DNA from: Mactra quadrangularis
Taxonomy: Eukaryota; Mollusca; Bivalvia; Venerida; Mactridae
DNA: 64,000 nt
Assembly: GCA_025267735.1 (NCBI GenBank)
Contig: CM046295.1
Coordinates: forward strand, 6,471,270 to 6,535,269
Direction: 5' to 3'
Made by a program: the position numbers and the translations under genes. Below are positions 23,102-34,186 of the stretch, in pieces. Within the stretch, counting starts at the first letter, position 1. Every line of letters begins with the position of its first letter. The notes beneath the pieces were generated by a model. The model saw nothing but the letters and a program-made list of their open reading frames with translations, had not been told where the DNA came from and did no database searches.

Positions 23102-23845
23102 GTTTTAAACCTTCCATCTGATTCCCGAACGGGACATACATACTTAAATTTGGCAGAGTTTTTCAAGAAATGATTTCTACCACTATTCTCCCTTATAATT
23201 CTTAACCATGTCGGGCAGTTGTCATTCAATGACTCAAATACTTAGTATGTGCTAAGTAACTGGTTAACAGTTAAATCCAAACTTTACAAGAAAATGTGCA
23301 TATGGGTTGACTGACCGACAAGATGCGACTTATTCTAGGTGTTGCTACGACGCAACCCCGCCCCCTAAAAACCAAATTTAACGCTCCACCAAAAAAGCTT
23401 TAAAAATAAAAGACAGAGTTCACTACATCATACTATAAATCAAATATTCAAAGGCGGATCTAGCAGGGCTGGGCAGGGTGATTGAACTAATGTTCTGTAT
23501 CAACCTGCCCCGTGCATCAACCCACCCCATGGAGTCTCCCCTAAATATCATATTCCACGATCGATAAAAAACTCGGCATTAGTTCCATCCCTCTACTATA
23601 AAACTTATTTAGAGAAGTAAGCACGAAAATGTCAAAAAGTTTTAGTTAATACTACAAAAGAACAATGTCATACTTTGGGAGTAAGTGCTGAAGTCCTCGA
23701 CTGCGGCACAGGCCTGGACTTATGTAGTGCTCCCTGTGCAGCAAGTGCTACACAGTAGCAGAGCGATAGCAAACGTCGCAAAACCCGGTACCGCTACAAA
23801 TTTTGCATTACATATAGTCTGGTTCCCGACGTTTACTTAATAGTG

Positions 23846-24276
23846 AGGGCATGTTCCACAAGATGATCGCTAGCTAGGGCTTTGTAGCGATATCCTACGG
23901 AACTGTTTTCTACGATCGAGCAAATTGAATCACTAGCTAGAGAAACGTAGCGAGTGTTTTTTCTTGCAAGCCGTATCATTCGGAACACTTCGGCTTAATT
24001 CAAAATCGCTGCCCCTGTGGGAATGCGTTTCTTTTTCAAGAATACTGATACATATTTCATTTAATGCATATTTTCCGTCCAAGCGGAAGAAATAAAATAT
24101 TAATGGGAAAAATTATTTAAATATTTTCATTTGTAACAATTTTGAACTTTTTGTTTGAGAAAGTCTACATTTTGTTTTTTCTATCTTAAAGGAAACCATT
24201 CCGTAGACCTGTTATGCTACAAAAAAAAACGCTTTCAAAAAGCGATAGCTAGCATTCGCCTTGCGTAACACGCCCT
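23846..24276. mobile_element. 431-bp MITE with degenerate ~35-bp inverted ends
   Basis: AGGGCATGTTCC at 23846-23857 pairs with GTAACACGCCCT at 24265-24276, and the similarity continues inward through GATCGCTAGCTAG (left) and GCGATAGCTAGC (right). No clear target duplication was seen. No coding capacity. Confidence 0.65.
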
Positions 24277-24451
24277 AACTGTTAGATGCAGTAAGGGGAC
24301 AGGTAATCCAGACTTCATTACATACTGCTACGCCGTCGCGTTAACGGTCCCCTAATGCATCAGCACTGAGCTCTATAATTATGTACATCAACAATTACAA
24401 TTTCAAAAAAGAACCATTACTCATCTTTCAAATATTACAATTTATTTATGT

Positions 24452-24728
24452 GCGGATCTAGCGAGGGGGCCAGGGGGTCCAGACCTGCCTGGAATTTCCA
24501 AAATGTACCTGTCCATTAATGTATTTCCTGACATTAAGTCATTCTTAAGTAGCATGAAGCAATTTTTGCCTAACATGGACTTATTTGTTTTATAGTTTTT
24601 ATTATCAATATGTTGCATTAATTTGCAAAATGTGTATAGTGTGGTTGTGGTTCTAAAGTTTGGACCCCCATAGAAAAAGTTTGGTCCCTCGATCCGCCCT
24701 AGAAAAAAATCCTGGGTCCGCCCCTGCG
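24452..24728 (-). mobile_element. MITE with GGGGCGGACCCAGG end
   Basis: On the minus strand it begins CAGGGGCGGACCCAGGATTT and ends with CCCCCTGGCCCCCTCGCTAG followed by ATCCGC. This GGGGCGGA(C/T)CCAGG...CCCTCGCTAGATCCGC layout is typical of hAT-type non-autonomous elements in invertebrates. A clear 8-bp duplication was not seen, so the borders are approximate. A fragment with the same GGCGGATCTAGCAGGG word lies at 23453-23478. Confidence 0.6.
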
Positions 24729-24864
24729 AATTATAGCTATCATAATTGTGTAAATGCATTACAAATGTAATTGAAATAAAATTTAGTGATAACAATGAAG
24801 AACAGCTCTTTTTCAAGTGTAAAGGTAATTGTGGATGACATTGTATGCGAAATAATAAGTGACT

Positions 24865-25330
24865 GTAGCGCCGCTAAATGTCGCAATTAACGCTAAACAT
24901 TGCAACACGAACACTGGACGTCGCAACCACCGCTAAAAGTCCGAAACCGAACAAAAACGTTCCACCAACCGCTAAACGCCGCAATCGACACTAAACGACG
25001 CATTTAACGCTAAACCTTGAAATCCTTATCTAAATTGTGAGTTACAAGTATAACATAAGACAAATGTGACTTCAAACCAACACGGCTGCGGCACATAGAC
25101 ACCACCCTTGGGTGCATAGCAGACACTAACATAAAACCAACCACTTTAAGAACCGAAGCATCCACTCTAACGAGGTCATTAAGGTCAATAGAAACATTTT
25201 TGTGAAACATTACCATCCACCATCCAACTTGGCAAAGAATGGTAAGATCTAGGTAGGCAGACACCTATATATATAAAAGCCTTATTCCTGCTTCAGTGGT
25301 GTTGCGACGTTAAGCGGTGAGCGCCGCTAA
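24865..25330. repeat. Degenerate CGCTAAA-rich repeat
   Basis: The words CGCTAAA/CACTAAA alternate with (C/T)CGCAA(T/C/A) at intervals of about 20-35 bp from 24871 to 25014, and CGACGTTAAGCGGTGAGCGC at 25296-25325 is a partial inversion. The pattern looks like an old short tandem repeat that forms the ends of a larger element. The minus frame 25010-25264 lies between these ends and is not recognised. Confidence 0.45.
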
Positions 25331-25366
25331 ATTTATACGTGATGATAGCGGTGCAGTACGAATGTC

Positions 25367-25613
25367 ATTCGGAACTACCTCGGCGAATTTCCCCGCAAAT
25401 ACACCTCGGATATCACGAGGAGCGAAAGTAGTTAGAACATAGAATCTAGCCACGTTCCCGACGTTTACACACCAAAAATGACGGACGATGATGGGAAGTT
25501 AAAGCTCTTTAATGCCTGTAACTGATATTCACTTAAATCAAAGTTGATCCTGAAACATTTTTAGTGTACTCGATACTTTATCTTCGTAGATGATCGCCGA
25601 GGTCGTTCCGAAT
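25367..25613. mobile_element. ATTCGGAAC MITE, copy 1
   Basis: The left end CATTCGGAACTACCTCGGCG (25367-25386) pairs with CGCCGAGGTCGTTCCGAATG at the right (25594-25613). It is followed by a GGTGCGATGCTTTGCGCGCG stretch that also follows copy 2, so copy and flank were duplicated together. Confidence 0.8.
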
Positions 25614-25671
25614 GTACAAATGTGTGACGTAAACGGTGCGATGCTTTGCGCGCGAACGCCATATAAAAATA

Positions 25672-26044
25672 CATTCGGAACTACCTCGGCGATTTCCCAC
25701 GCAAATACACCTCGGATATCACGGGGAGCGAAAGTAGTTCCAACATAGAATCTAGCCTCGTTCCCGACTCAATAGAACGCTGGCACACACCAAAAATGAA
25801 CGACGATTATGGGCAGTTAAAGCTCTTCAATGCCTGTAACTGATATTCATCAAATCAAAGTTGATCCTGAAACATTTTTGTGTACTCGATACTTTCTGCA
25901 AAATGGTCTGCCATGTTGGTTGTTTACATCGGCACTACTTAACCTATGAGGTTAATCGCCTGACCTCATAACTTTGTTGTATTTCTACTACGATTGATAT
26001 CCGAGGTGTATCTTCGTAGATGATCGCCGAGGTCGTTCCGAATG
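25672..26044. mobile_element. ATTCGGAAC MITE, copy 2, ~50-bp inverted ends
   Basis: The left end runs from CATTCGGAACTACCTCGGCG through ACACCTCGGATATCA, and the right end contains the reverse complement of the same sequence (TGATATCCGAGGTGTATCTT through GTTCCGAATG). The left 180 bp are nearly identical to copy 1. Copy 2 retains about 100 bp absent from copy 1 (around 25890-25995). Confidence 0.8.
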
Positions 26045-26505
26045 ACGTAAAGGGTGCGAGGCTTTGCGCGCGAACGCCACATAAAAATATGCAAATCTTG
26101 TACTGCGGTAGCGTATTCAATATCTGGTTTTAATAAAGTTAATTTAATTCTCATTCTACTAACACCCGTAAAGACGTTGGCAGTGATGTAAGAATGTGAT
26201 ATATAAACGGCTATCATGGGAAGAAACTTCATTGTAACTCAATTTTGGAACAAGTCGGAGGTCTTCGACGCAGATATGCCACTTCTTTGAGCATTCGAAC
26301 AACTCGACAAGTCATCAATTTTAAACTAATTCATCAATATATCACGCGTTGCTACTTGCTACTAACGCTGACAAGTACTTAAGGTTGGGAATGAACTGCG
26401 TCGTTCACCTTATTCCACTTATATATATTTGATGCTACTGGCGACAAATCTCAAGTATTTATTATAAAAATGTACATGTTGTATATTACTATGATACTTA
26501 ATCAA

Positions 26506-26615
26506 AATTAATCGCAGTCATATCCCCTTGCAACGTAACGCTTAAACAATCTCTCCGTAGTTATCCTTCTTACACCATCAAGCGTTACGGTGCAAGGGGA
26601 TATGACTGCGATTAA
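26506..26615. mobile_element. Short palindromic MITE, ~36-bp inverted ends
   Basis: ATTAATCGCAGTCATATCCC (26506 onward, continuing CTTGCAACGTAACGCTT) is an almost exact reverse complement of the right arm ending at 26615 (GGGGATATGACTGCGATTAA). The loop is about 35 bp. A second smaller palindrome built on ATTAATGAGTG / CACTCATTAAT adjoins it (26611-26695). Confidence 0.8.
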
Positions 26616-27577
26616 TGAGTGATTAATGAGTGAAGTAACTCACTCGTAGCGGTTACTTCCCTTTATAGCAATAGCCACGAAATCACTCATTAATTCGATC
26701 TAATTTTTATAAGATTGACTGAATTATACGATATAATACAATAACCACATTACTCAAGACGTTTGCAGTGATGTGAGAATGTAATATAATAACAACAACC
26801 CTAAAGGGAAGTTTTCATTCGGGACACCTAGACCATTCAATTATTCCAAGTAAATGATCGCCGAGTTCCGAATGGGAAATTTCACCGGAACTCCCATTCG
26901 GAATATTTCAGAGATCTTCTACGCAGTTAAGTAACGGAAGTCGAGAGGTATTTGCGATACTACAAGTTTTAAGAAACGGCAGATAAGTCGTTTGTATTAC
27001 AAATGTACTCAGATTAAATTGTAAAATGCAATAAAATTAAATTTAATTCGAAAACAATGTCTCAAAAGCCATACGTCTTTGAAATTTAAGTTATATTTCC
27101 AAAAAGTCACATTCGGTACAATTCAGCTAAGACCCCAGTACACTGGAGCTCACGATTCCTTGCGACCACCGGCGACGCGTAAAACCGACGATCATCGGCG
27201 ATTGTCTGCGACCACACCCTCTTTGAGCAGAAAAAATTACTACCGCGATTATCGTACGAACAGTCATTGAAAATCGTACGACAGGTCATCAGAAAACGTA
27301 CGATTGTCTCAAGATTGTCTGGGATTACTTACGACTACCCATGACCTGTCATGCGATCACCTACAACTTGTTGTACGACCATCGCACGATTAGTAAGACT
27401 ACTCAAGACCATCAGTGACAATTTGTTAAGACTGTCTTAAGATTTTTGCACGACAGTTTTGCGATTAACAAAATTCCAAAAAAGACTGATGGATACGAGG
27501 TATAAATAAGGACTTTAAAGTGAAACATTCTCATTTATCACTGTAACGAGAGAGAGAGTAAACAACACAGAATAACT

Positions 27578-27745
27578 ATGGCTGACGCACCAAGGAGACT
27601 GCAGATGATACAACTGCGAATGCATTTGCAACAAAAAGAAGATGCTGGGTTACAACTAGCTCTTAAGTTTCACCCTCAGAGTCAGAGTCGTGTTTGGTCC
27701 TTTTCTGGGCCTTTCATTTACACTTTGACTTTTTGGGTGGCATGA
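27578..27745 (+). CDS. Short unrecognised frame inside the transposon
   Basis: A 55-residue frame starting MADAPRRLQMIQLRMHLQQ and ending TLTFWVA. It is preceded by a TATA-like box TATAAATAAGG about 80 bp upstream and a purine-rich leader, which looks like a real transcription start region. The first ~30 residues are charged and helix-like; the rest is composition-neutral. The most economical view is the 5' remnant of a transposase-like gene whose body was lost when the element became non-autonomous. I cannot name the family, and it may be chance. Confidence 0.3.
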   Translation: MADAPRRLQMIQLRMHLQQKEDAGLQLALKFHPQSQSRVWSFSGPFIYTLTFWVA

Positions 27746-28266
27746 CGGTGATACTCAAACGAAAGAAAAAGTGCGTATGAGGAATGAACCATTAAGTGAC
27801 TGCTATATATAATGTTAGACCACGTGGTCTGTGTCTTGTCACAGGAAATCTTTAACTAGTCTCTGACGATCGCACGATGGTTGCAATTAATCGTAGAGAA
27901 GTCGCTAGTTGTCATTTGTTATCGTGGGTGGTCGTAAGACAAGTCACTACTAATCGCACGATGATCTTATGACTTTGGAAAGACTACCTGCGACCGAGTG
28001 ACTAGGACATCGGCGCCCACCAGTTGAAGATTATTACAGACTTTCGAACGACGATCGTGCGACAGCCTAAGACCTTATAAGATCACTGGCGACCTGTTTG
28101 ATCGCAAGAGGTTTTTTGTGCAAGCTCAAAAACCTCTCTGCGACTGAAATTGGTCGTGGGACCTAAATAAGATAACCTGCGACTGTCGAAGATCACCGAT
28201 GAACGTCGTAAGACTTTTTAAAGATTCTTCGCGACCAGCGGTCACTGGTGATCGTCAAAAGGGCCG

Positions 28267-28461
28267 AGTTCAGTTACCGCGAACGTTACAGAAAGCTACA
28301 TAACGATACATTCGGAACACCTCGGCCATATAATTGTTTACTTTAACACCGGTAGTTTCAAAATAGCGTCTAAATATGTCCGAGATTATTCGCAGCAAAT
28401 GATCGAGGAGTTCCGAATGTATCGTTACAGAACGTTCTGTAACGTTCGCGGTAACTGAACT
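28267..28461. mobile_element. Palindromic element nested in the 1.39-kb transposon
   Basis: AGTTCAGTTACCGCGAACGT (28267 on, continuing TACAG) is the exact reverse complement of the right arm ending at 28461. Inside it, ACATTCGGAACACCTCGG (28305 on) and GTTCCGAATGT (to about 28421) are the ends of the ATTCGGAAC MITE family also seen at 25367-26044, so this is a third nesting level. Confidence 0.8.
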
Positions 28462-28511
28462 CCGCCCTGGTCTTAAGTGGTCGTAAGCTCTAATGTGACT
28501 GGGGCTTAACT

Positions 28512-30106
28512 ACGTAATCAATAGGCCGACTTGATTTGCTCGGGCGGCTTAAACCGGCGTACGCCGATTCAGAAACGGGTACCGGCGATTCGCTTTATTT
28601 GCTCCGAGATTGAGCCGGGTCAACAACCGGCGCACACCGAATGCGCCGGTTTGGTTAGAGCGGCTAGCGTGTGACAAATATGGCTATAAATAGATACACT
28701 TTTACGTGTTTATTTTGTTATGATTGCTGTTATTGCTTTATTTGTTTGCTATGGATCTAGTTCTATTTGAATTTACAAGTAACGTGTTTGAGCTTTAACT
28801 GTTTTATGGCTAAGAGTTACATTGAAAATGGCTTTGTAAACTTTGTTATGCCAGATGCTGATTCATATAAATTGTGGCACAATCTTCAAGTTTGTGTTTA
28901 TCTTATTACAAATTTTTCACATGCTTAAAGTATGATTCTACAAAATCAATTATTTATATTTAAGAATTTTAAGTCATTTTTTATCTCCAAACTTTTGGTG
29001 GGCACTGTCTGTTGAGTGAATCATATGTTAAGTTACGATAACTGAACACGATCATTAATATAACTTGTATATATAAAGGGCGTTTTCATTTTATATGTTA
29101 ATAATAAAATTTTATACTGTTTAATTAATGCATGACTGATAATGAATATTGTTTCAAATGGGCCATGTTTACAGTCGCAATATTTACACTTGAAGTGCAC
29201 TTGCAGCAAAATTTGACCGGAGGTAAGTCTCGGATACGGACTATACAGTTTACCATCGAATATTTGAAGGAACTTTAAGATCAACTTACTTGCCATACTT
29301 GTAGTCCTATATAAAACAACACGTTATCAATTGGTCGCCATTGTTAATTAATCCAAGTCATAAAAAGTAACAATCAAAATAAATGCACTACAGTAATTAC
29401 AAGTTCAATTAAATGTCACTTTGGGTTTATTTCGCTTCGTTTTCGCAGATTGACAACTTATATTCCAATTATTTCAGTTTTAATTCCTTTTGTCATATCA
29501 AATTATCGTCTGAAAAAACCGAACTCAGAAATTATTTAATAAATCCAGTGTTGCTGTATATTTGATGATAAATTCACCATCCACGCGACAAATAAACAAC
29601 GTTTTTACCACGCTCTCCTGTCGTCTGCTTTAAAATAGACTAGTTTACTTTTTGTCAGTGCTTTTTTGCAATACAAACGACAGTCATATGAAATTACTTC
29701 ATAAGTTCGGATGAATATTTCATTTTAATGAATACGCACGTTGGAAAATCAATTAGAGCTTTATTAATCTAACAACTGTCGCACGATAATAAAACATATT
29801 TATAAGCTACGTCAACACACCTACTTGTTAAAAACTACATTCAAAGGGAGATAAGTCGATATAACTGAGTAAATGCAGAGTAACTCTGCATAATTACCTC
29901 CCTTGAATTGAATCTTATTAAATGCCTGGATAATGAAATTTGGTATAGCAGCTTTTACAGGGGACCCGAATGCTCACTTAAGTACCGAAATTTAGCACCT
30001 AATAAAATATTCAAATCCCAACTCTAGAATTTATAAATTACAGAAAACTGCGGCAGTGTAAATAGTGCAATAACACAATCAAAGAAAATATGCTAGATCA
30101 GTATCT
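28512..30106. other. Intergenic DNA, short hairpin, no gene called
   Basis: 28540-28670 is a GC-rich patch with repeated CCGGCG/CGCCGG words and imperfect inverted symmetry (ACCGGCG...CGCCGGT). The 87-codon minus frame 29033-29296 begins ATGGCAAGTAAGT, so its start codon is immediately followed by a splice-donor-like GTAAGT; no conserved domain is visible. 29845-29907 is a short hairpin whose arms are AAGGGAGATAA and TTACCTCCCTT around the palindrome ATGCAGAGTAACTCTGCAT. Confidence 0.5.
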
Positions 30107-30355
30107 TTTGTTGGGGAGCTACCCCGATGCAATACATTGGCTCTAAATTAACATCCTTACCGTTTCTGGAAAGGCTGAATGTAAGGATTTTACTGTTAAA
30201 CAGTTATTAGGCACATACTTCCATCAGTGACAGACAACTGCTTTACATGATTCAAAATCAGTGGTAAGAGTGAGAATGGCCATAAAAATTATTTTTATTA
30301 CCAAACTCCACGTAAGTATGCCTCACCTGGTGATTGAATCCATGCACTTCTCTTC
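30107..30355 (-). mobile_element. Family A SINE, decayed
   Basis: Shares the body words GGAAAGGCTGAAT, GTTAAACAGTTATTAGGCACATA and AGAATGGCCATAAAAAT with the copies at 17112-17415 and 33048-33312. The tRNA-like head is barely recognisable (about 30325-30355). Confidence 0.65.
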
Positions 30356-31270
30356 AGTGAAATCTATATACCTGGTTAGTATCAAACCAGTAGCTTGAAT
30401 ATAACTGGACTTACACGCTTGCCACGAAAATGAAACCAAGAGCAGTAATTCCAAAATTTCTAAATTCATGAAGCAGAGTTATGGTTCTTGTGCACTACAC
30501 TTCTGCTCTTTGAGATTCTTCCACCTTCCTTGTTTTAAATCATTAGCTTGAATAGAACTGGACTTATGGCGTTATGCTCCAAACAAAAAAATGCAACATA
30601 GGGCAATAACTTCAAAGTTTCTTAATTTATGAAGTGAGATTAATGGTTCCTACGCAATTCTGCACTTTGAGAAGTTTCAAGTCAATAGCTGGAATAATAT
30701 TAGACCTATGCTTGGGACAGACAATGTCGCTGCTTCTATCCCAGACACTGCTGCCGGAAGTAACCCTTATTATGCCTTCTTTATAAGGTGACACAAAAAT
30801 GAACAAAAAGAAATAAAACAAGTTTTGTTACATAAAAATTTTATTAGTTAATTCCACATGTTACATGTAAAACAAACAAAATGTGGATATTAAACAATAT
30901 GTATAATTGTATGTATGCATGTTTATATATATAGTCAAATAACTTGTTCATTCAATAAATGGTTCTACTGTTCTACTACACTGTGCGTCAATATCACATG
31001 ACCCCAATACCATGTGATTAAATAATCCACATTTCCTAAGTTATAAATTCACAAAAACTGGCCTTGACTTGAAGTTCACCGTTATAAATTTACCAAACAT
31101 TTGTTTTGACTAAGAGTATATCTGTACGTCTTTTTCTAAAACCTAACTTCAAATCTTGATATTCTTTATTTTGTATTGTGTTGCTTGAAGAAAAAAGCAC
31201 CATCACTTATTTGCTGTGACTCAAGTTTATCTGTGAGTTATGAAAACAATTAATATAATAAAAGCAAAAA

Positions 31271-31460
31271 TAAAATTAATGATTATTATTATTATTAAAA
31301 ATAGCTTTATTATTATAATTATGAAACTGAACTCACTAAAAATGCTTCACATATGGAAAATAAATTCAATATAACATTTTTGATAATAATAATATTATTA
31401 TTATTACTATTATAATTGTTACTATTATTTTAATTATAATCATTATTATTATTTAGCAAT
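31271..31460. repeat. ATT/AAT trinucleotide-rich stretch
   Basis: (ATT)n and (AAT)n runs at about 31284-31318 and 31382-31455, interrupted by a short unique segment. The two runs are roughly inverted relative to each other and could fold back. Confidence 0.85.
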
Positions 31461-31617
31461 AAATTTATTTATGAGGTTGCACGATGATACCAAAAGACTT
31501 TCTTTAGCTTTGAACTGAAAAGTTAAGATCTCTAATCTACCATGTCACGGCAAATTAATTGTGAATTATTTTCCTAGCAAGGGTAGATCTTTAATCACAT
31601 GGTATCACAGTCGTGTA

Positions 31618-31852
31618 TAGTTCTATTACATTAACCTGTCACAACTTGAATAATTACACACTCACTGAATGTGTTATTAATTAACCTCTTTTAAAACATT
31701 GAGCCCCAAATCCATATTAATAATTGATAATCTAACTATACATGCTACGATTTTGAATATCTGGGAAATAACAAGTTCGAAAGAGTTAAAAATAACAGAT
31801 TCAGTGACCGTGTAATCATTCAAATTGTGACAGGTTAATGTAATAGAATTAT
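31618..31852. mobile_element. 235-bp MITE with ~60-bp inverted ends
   Basis: TTCTATTACATTAACCTGTC at 31621 continues through ACAACTTGAATAATTACACA and CTCACTGA. It is matched in reverse complement by 31801-31850 (TCAGTGACCGTGTAATCATT, then CAAATTGTGACAGGTTAATG). The outer flanks are TA-rich, compatible with a TA target, but this is not certain. Confidence 0.8.
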
Positions 31853-33047
31853 ACTACTGCAACAAACACACATGGAAAATATATAATCATAATAAAATTA
31901 TATGGGTTAAAGTTTATAAATTGTCAAAAATCCTGCATTTCATCATTTCAGCAGTTTTTCTACAGAGGGGAAAAAAGAACCATTTTATTCTCAAATCACA
32001 AAAATTGTGAACTTCAGGATATGTCCTGAAAACTTTCACCCAAGGCCCTAGTGTTCTAAACAAAAAATATTCACTTACTAAAATCAATGGTTTTATTTTG
32101 TTCATCTAAATGGTTTTTAATTTAAGTTATTTCTTCACAACAAATGGTCATTCTTAAACTCAAGGGGTTATCAAGATTTTCCATCAAGAATCTTGATAAC
32201 CTTTGGGTACGAGAGTGCGAAATGGTATGCAGGCCCTGAACTAAACCAACAAGATTTTTTAAAATCCCAAATACTTTCTAGGGAGTTTTAATACACCAGA
32301 ATATCATTTAATATCAGAAACATAGATTACCTGGCCATAGCATTTTTTAAAGAAATTCCAGGAGGTCAAAATCACTGACCTTTTACACAATTGTCAAAAT
32401 TGCCACCATTGTTTTAGGTGTAACACCCACAAATTATTTTTTATATTTCATGGAGTCACACCACTAAATAATTATGCTATTTAAAAATTAAATGTAAGTT
32501 CAATATTTTGAGAAGTAAAAAATTAAATATTTCCAGTAAAAATTACTAATTTTGGCAATCCAAATTATTATCAAATATAATTATAATTAATAAGTTACAA
32601 ATATTAACAGCTTCATTGTATGTCAAAAATAAAATAAAAATCTACAAAAAAATATTGGTCAATAGTACGATAATTCCCTTTTTTTCAAAAAAACAATGCC
32701 CTAGAAAAAAATTAAAATGACCAACCAAATATTTTCAGCAATTAAGTGGCCATATATTTAACATATTTAAAAAAGAACACTACAAAATAAAGTCTAACAG
32801 TTTCTTTTCATCTACAATTCAAATAAAGATAATACACATGTAAGTTATCTCATTCATTTAGTACAAGAACAATAAATACGACGTAGAAACATAATTTTAA
32901 AGCCTTCCATTCCTAACACAAAATTTATTATTTCATTCTATTCAGCAAACTAAACATTAATCTTACGTAAGTTGCAGTCCTACCAATCTAGCTTTCAACC
33001 AAGATTGTTGAGTCAGACATATATATTTAATTTTTATTTTATTTATG

Positions 33048-33312
33048 GTTGGGTTCAAGGCTGTAGCAACACATTGTATAGGTCATATCACAGCGGTCAG
33101 TCAACCTTTTCACCATTCTTGGAAAGGCTAAAGCTCTGGATTTAGCTGTTAACTATTTAATAGACACAGACTTCTGACAGTGACTGACAACTGCCCTGTA
33201 TGATTTAGAATCAGTGGTAGGAGGGAGATTGGCCATAAAAATCATTCCCGGGAATCGTACCGGCAACCCCATAATCAGTAGACTTGCATGCTACCCACTG
33301 AGCTAGCCAGAA
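33048..33312 (-). mobile_element. Family A SINE
   Basis: The head on the minus strand starts at about 33312 with CTGGCTAGCTCAGTGGGTAG (A box) and has a B-box-like GGTACGATTCCCGGG. The body matches 17112-17415, with the tail word GTTGGGTTCAAGGCTGTAGC at the other end. Confidence 0.8.
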
Positions 33313-33931
33313 GGACAATTTATAAATAAATAATTCATCAAATTACAAAAAACACTAACAGTATTTCATAGATAAATGTTACGATTTATCAAAAAAAACT
33401 AGGGGCTATGTATTTCTGCTAACATTGAAAGCAATTTTACTGGAAAATGTTAAAGTAAAATGAATTAGGAATGGAAGACCTTAAAAAAGTCTAAAATTCA
33501 TTCAAAACCAAGACATCAAACCAGTAAATGTCCTGTCACATTTTGAAATACATTGGAAGATCAGATTTTCAGGGTTTTTTTAACAAAGCAACAACAAATA
33601 ACAGTGATTAATACATGTATGCAATAAAAAAGAAAATGTTCTATTCTTTAAACAAGAGCCATGAAAACCTAAAGCCACTCACCTTAACTGAAATGTTAAG
33701 ATAAAAATGACATAAGGAAACAAGGCTCGAAAGAAAAATTGGACTTGCAAATTTATTCAAGTTGAATTCATTTTTATTTATTTATTTCCCTCGGATCAGT
33801 CAGGTAAGCTGAACAGTAAATGTAAAATTTCGGCATTCAGAATAATATTTATTGTAACAAAAAAATCAAACTTGCAAGAAAAAAACAACTGTACTTTTAC
33901 ATAAATAAGACTTTAGTTTTTACTTGTAATA

Positions 33932-34186
33932 TACTAGGACGAAAAAGAAACGCCGGGTAACCTATAATGATTGTTTTAAGGGATAAATTGTATTATTGGA
34001 TGATTATAATTATTTTTGTATGAAATGTCATCTGTATGGAACCAGCTGTTGAAGTTTCAATCGATTTCCGATGCTGATTATGTGAAAAAATACCCCCTTT
34101 TAACGATGACCCTTCTTGTTTTGCGAAACACGGCCGGACATGTGTTGCATATTTTATGTACCCGGCGTTTCTTTTTCGTCCTAGTA
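33932..34186. mobile_element. 255-bp mariner-style MITE with TA duplications
   Basis: TACTAGGACGAAAAAGAAAC (33932 on, continuing GCCGGGTA) is the exact reverse complement of the right end (to 34186, GTTTCTTTTTCGTCCTAGTA). Both sides carry a TA dinucleotide (33930-33931 and 34187-34188), the target choice of Tc1/mariner elements. The inside is not coding; the frame 34016-34237 crosses the right end. Confidence 0.85.

Larger units (their letters stand above)
27125..28511. mobile_element. 1.39-kb non-autonomous transposon, nested insertions inside
   Basis: The inverted ends are AGCTAAGACCCCAGTACACT (27125 on, continuing GGAGCTCACGA) and GTGACTGGGGCTTAACT (right, to 28511; preceded by TCGTAAGCTCTAAT), imperfect over about 31 bp. 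The interior is unusually rich in GATCG, TGCGACC and CGTACGA words. It also holds a TATA-like TATAAATAAGG (about 27500), a (GA)n stretch and a short open frame (27578-27745). A second palindromic element (28267-28461) lies within it near the right end. The superfamily is not determined. Confidence 0.7.

Noticed and set aside
29033..29296. First exon of another minus-strand gene (ATGGCA followed by GTAAGT)
   Set aside because: The start followed at once by a donor is suggestive, but no downstream exon, promoter or domain could be supported.
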